Assembly (NCBI GenBank): GCA_005877185.1
Contig: VBPQ01000088.1
Location: 1-6,717, forward strand
DNA: 6,717 bases
Direction: 5' to 3'
DNA from: Nitrososphaerota archaeon
GTDB lineage: Archaea > Thermoproteota > Nitrososphaeria > Nitrososphaerales > Gagatemarchaeaceae
In this document: piece after piece, positions 4,991-6,717 of the stretch
How positions within the stretch are numbered: position 1 is the stretch's first letter
Layout of the letters: every line of letters starts with the position of its first letter
Notes under the pieces: model-generated
What the model saw: the letters and a program-made list of their open reading frames with translations, nothing else
Database searches by the model: none
What the model was told of the DNA's origin: nothing
Made by a program: the position numbers and the translations under genes

Positions 4991-5826
4991 GGAGACCACG
5001 CATTGGATTCCTGCTCCCGCACTACGGGGGGCACAGCAAGAGCTACATGCCCAGCGTGGTGCGCGCGCTCGCGGACGCCGGGGCGGTCGTCGACGTCATC
5101 CACCCTCTGGAGCGCGCGATCGATCTGTCGCAGGTCCGGATCCAGCACGATCTGTACGTCCTGAGGCAGATGAGCCGCCTCTCCCTGAGCCTGGCGGGAG
5201 CGCTGCACGAGCAGGGCGCCAACATCGTGAATCCCTACCCCGCGACCGCTGCGTTGCGCGACAGGGTCATCAAGTCCCGAGTCCTGCAGGTCGCTGGCGT
5301 GCCGACGCCTACCACCTACGTGGCGTCAAGCCCCGATCAGCTCGCGCCACTCCTCGACGAAGGGCCGCTCGTGGTGAAGCCCTGCCAGGGAGGAGGCGGC
5401 CACCACATAGCCATCGTCCGGACCCCCGCCGAACTCGCGCGTGTGGATCGGGGTCGCGAGCCCGCCTTCGCCCAGCGCTACCACCCGCCCCAGGGGCGCG
5501 ATTACAAGATCTACGCGGTCGGCGAGCAGCTGTTCGGGGTCAAGAAGGTGTTTCCGCGCCGGACCGAAGTAGAGAAACTGGGTGAGCCCTTCACACTTAC
5601 GCCGGAGCTGCGCGACATCGCCCAGCGCTGCGGCCGGGCGTTCGACATCGACCTTTACGGAGTGGACGTGATCGAGAGCGACGGGAAGACGTATGTCGTG
5701 GACATGGACAGCATCCCCGGGTACAAGGGCGTACCGGATGCGCCCGGGCTCCTGGCGCGGTACTTCTACGCCGCGGCGGAGCGCGCCGCCCAGGGAAAGG
5801 CCTTCATCGAGCGCGAGGACAAGTAA
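4987..5826 (+). CDS. RimK-like ATP-grasp ligase
   Basis: A 279-residue ATP-grasp enzyme. The family activates a carboxylate as acyl-phosphate and joins it to an amine or thiol; a few members phosphorylate instead. An N-terminal domain (about 1-85, RIGFLLPHYGGHSKSYMPSV) is followed by the ATP-grasp part: RDRVIKSRVLQVAGVPTP (91-108), LVVKPCQGGGGHH (128-140) with ATP-binding Lys131 and a glycine loop, FAQRYHPPQGRDYKIYAVG (161-179), and YGVDVIE (224-230) with VVDMDSIPGYKG (237-248) holding the metal-binding acids. The usual final ligand is Asn (DxN); here it is Asp241 (DMD). The ending PGYKGVPDA is like RimK and inositol-polyphosphate-kinase-type ATP-grasps. The start overlaps the preceding gene by 4 bp. 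It is the last gene of the cassette. The substrate is unknown; coupling to a product of the kinase and glycosyltransferase is an inference. Confidence 0.82.
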   Translation: MRRPRIGFLLPHYGGHSKSYMPSVVRALADAGAVVDVIHPLERAIDLSQVRIQHDLYVLRQMSRLSLSLAGALHEQGANIVNPYPATAALRDRVIKSRVLQVAGVPTPTTYVASSPDQLAPLLDEGPLVVKPCQGGGGHHIAIVRTPAELARVDRGREPAFAQRYHPPQGRDYKIYAVGEQLFGVKKVFPRRTEVEKLGEPFTLTPELRDIAQRCGRAFDIDLYGVDVIESDGKTYVVDMDSIPGYKGVPDAPGLLARYFYAAAERAAQGKAFIEREDK

Positions 5827-5892
5827 TTCGAAATCCCTTCACTGACGTGAGGAGGGGTCCCGTTCTACAAAAGGCGGCGCTACGCTCATCAA

Positions 5893-6018
5893 CTAGGGCA
5901 CGATCGAGATAGACTGCTTCACAGTGAACTTTGGCAGAATCTCGAACTCGATGGTGTCACCAGCAACTACTACATCGTCCAAGACCACGGCGGCCAACCC
6001 ATCTGCGACGACTACGCA
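5893..6018 (-). pseudogene. Possible C-terminal fragment of a lost gene
   Basis: The minus strand from an upstream TGA to the TAG at 5893-5895 reads a protein-like tail, including VVVADGLAAVVLDD, VVVAGDTIEFEILPKF and TVKQSISIVP before the stop. Alternating hydrophobic strands look like the end of a beta-rich domain. There is no ATG and no recognised family. The opposite strand is Ser/Thr-rich, as expected for a shadow of a Val/Gly/Ala-rich coding strand. It ends about 66 bp from the ATP-grasp stop, near the presumed right boundary of the cassette. Confidence 0.3.
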
Positions 6019-6078
6019 TCACGCACGAATTGAGGATGACAGTAGATACGCATCAACGTTACATTCACAAAACGAAGC

Positions 6079-6103
6079 GTCGTCACCGGGATTTGAACCC
6101 GGA
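6079..6103 (-). tRNA. tRNA T-arm and 3' acceptor strand; partial or unusual tRNA
   Basis: The minus strand has CCGGG-TTCAAAT-CCCGG (6103 to 6087), a perfect 5-bp T-stem with a canonical 7-nt loop, followed by TGACGAC and a G that could be the discriminator, then a pyrimidine-rich tail. The ATATC just before it resembles a variable loop. I could not assemble the rest: GTCGTAA near 6203 pairs with six of seven acceptor positions but has no T8 and no D-arm after it, and no anticodon stem pairs cleanly. It could be an intron-containing or rearranged archaeal tRNA, or a 3' fragment left at an integration site. Confidence 0.5.
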
Positions 6104-6131
6104 TATCTGCCCACTCAGTCGACGATCTACA

Positions 6132-6157
6132 GCTCAGATTGACCCCCCATTCTGAGC
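6132..6157. repeat. Perfect 7-bp inverted repeat next to the tRNA-like sequence
   Basis: gctcaga (6132-6138) pairs exactly with tctgagc (6151-6157) around a 12-nt loop containing cccccc. It lies about 30 bp upstream of the T-arm on the minus strand, where an intron hairpin, extra arm or unrelated terminator would be possible. Confidence 0.5.
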
Positions 6158-6236
6158 GCAAGTCGGGCCGAGAATGGATGGTCGACCTGCGGTGGTTACG
6201 ACGCCCTCGCAATGCTGCATATGGAAGAGCCCTGAA

Positions 6237-6717
6237 TCAGAATCTTCTAATCTCCTCCAAACATTCACCAAGCCACAGCCCATAGAGTCGCAAATGCCAG
6301 ATATTCCCCATCCAATTGGGTTTCGTTAGGCTGGATTCCCCAGGACGTCCCTTCGCGGACGGAAATTCCCAGGCGATGGCTGCTATGGCCCTGAATGTTT
6401 TCCCGACTGTCTCAAACCTTCTGATTGTTTCGATGCTTGGAAGCATCCAGATCTTCCGCACGACCAACCAGTAGGTGTAGATATCCGGCTCGCCGGAATG
6501 GGATTCTCCGTGGCCGAATCTTCCCAGTATATCGACCGGTGGTACGCCCCTCCCAGCCTCCGCCCAGTCGAATGAGACGAGAGTAGGTACCCCTCTACTT
6601 GCCGCAGTTCGGATCCTGATGTTGCGGTTAGAAAAGTCCCCATGAACCAGAGTTCGAGGCAGCTTGTCGCAGAACTCCAGCAACTGATTCCATTGCCCCT
6701 CAAGGCGTTCAAAGTCC
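6237..6717 (-). CDS. APH-like phosphotransferase, C-terminal part (runs off the window end)
   Basis: This is the 3' part of a kinase-fold phosphotransferase of the aminoglycoside/choline kinase superfamily. Read from the edge, the frame is open without a stop (DFERLEGQWNQ, then LLEFCDKLP), so an apparent TTG start at 6683 is not the true start. It shows the catalytic loop LVHGDFSNRNIRIR with the HGD Asp and the Asn five residues on, then TLVSFDWAEAGRG with the metal-binding Asp, and PPVDIL in place of the usual 'yDL'. The tail is helical with several Trp (IWMLP, NWMGNIWHL, LYGLWLGE). The N-lobe lies outside the window. It differs clearly from the kinase at 2735-3772, so it is not a recent duplicate. 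It converges on the cassette and is separated from it by about 410 bp. The substrate is unknown. Confidence 0.78.
   Translation of the reverse strand, partial: DFERLEGQWNQLLEFCDKLPRTLVHGDFSNRNIRIRTAASRGVPTLVSFDWAEAGRGVPPVDILGRFGHGESHSGEPDIYTYWLVVRKIWMLPSIETIRRFETVGKTFRAIAAIAWEFPSAKGRPGESSLTKPNWMGNIWHLRLYGLWLGECLEEIRRF

Larger units (their letters stand above)
5827..6236. other. 410-bp stretch without an intact gene
   Basis: This separates the plus-strand cassette from the minus-strand phosphotransferase. It contains an orphan minus frame (5893-6018), a tRNA T-arm with acceptor strand (6079-6103, minus) and a 7-bp hairpin (6132-6157). Longer plus-strand frames here (5924-6155) are antisense readings of the tRNA-like sequence and are not genes. 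A GGAGGGG (about 5849-5855) follows the ATP-grasp stop but no start codon or frame follows it. Confidence 0.5.

Noticed and set aside
6110..6140. tRNA-Tyr-like anticodon loop CTGTAGA on the minus strand
   Set aside because: No anticodon stem pairs around it, and the acceptor end lacks the expected G72-A73 for tRNA-Tyr.
5924..6155. Two overlapping plus-strand ORFs with motifs such as HRDLNPDICP
   Set aside because: These peptides are the antisense translation of a tRNA T-arm, a common false gene.
1..6717. CRISPR array or long tandem repeats
   Set aside because: No regularly spaced repeats were seen; only short direct and inverted repeats, which are listed.

Overview
Host. The window looks archaeal, probably from a mesophilic or moderately thermophilic thaumarchaeal/bathyarchaeal-type lineage known from environmental DNA; the lineage is an inference. 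The grounds are archaeal TATA boxes (GCTTAAATTATG on the minus strand at about 191-202, GCTTAAATATGG at about 2175-2186, TTTATATT at 2421) at regular distances from start codons, an AbrB/PIN toxin-antitoxin pair of the type common in archaea, and a transposase rich in AGG/AGA arginine codons. A central block with a GC-rich, CGC/GCG-type codon style and a strong Shine-Dalgarno sequence looks bacterial and may have been acquired.

Layout. (1) 1-156, minus: the 5' end of an unidentified gene leaving the window, with its own TATA box. (2) About 240-1490: an IS110-family insertion sequence, with a DEDD/serine transposase at 348-1331 (minus), a structured non-coding leader at 1332-1491 that may encode a bridge RNA, and a gapped direct repeat at 241-337 near the other end. 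(3) 1492-2144, minus: a vapBC-type operon whose PIN toxin lacks two of the usual acidic active-site residues. (4) 2145-2734: a stretch without a convincing gene, holding a divergent TATA region, T-tracts, a second TATA box, an 11-bp repeat and short ORFs or remnants. (5) 2735-5826, plus: a three-gene cassette of an APH/choline-kinase-like phosphotransferase, a GT-B (CgeB-like) glycosyltransferase-like protein and a RimK-like ATP-grasp ligase, the last two overlapping by 4 bp. (6) 5827-6236: no intact gene, but an orphan C-terminal-like ORF, a tRNA T-arm with a 3' acceptor strand lacking a convincing 5' half, and a 7-bp hairpin. (7) 6237-6717, minus: the 3' part of a second, different APH-like phosphotransferase.

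How it fits together. The cassette in region 5 is the best candidate for an undescribed system. A small-molecule kinase, a sugar transferase and an ATP-dependent carboxylate-amine (or related) ligase in tight order suggest assembly or modification of a glycosylated or amino-acid-linked small molecule or surface component. Neither substrate nor product can be read from the sequence. The surrounding insertion sequence, partly degraded toxin, tRNA remnant and orphan gene pieces indicate a mobile or accessory region.
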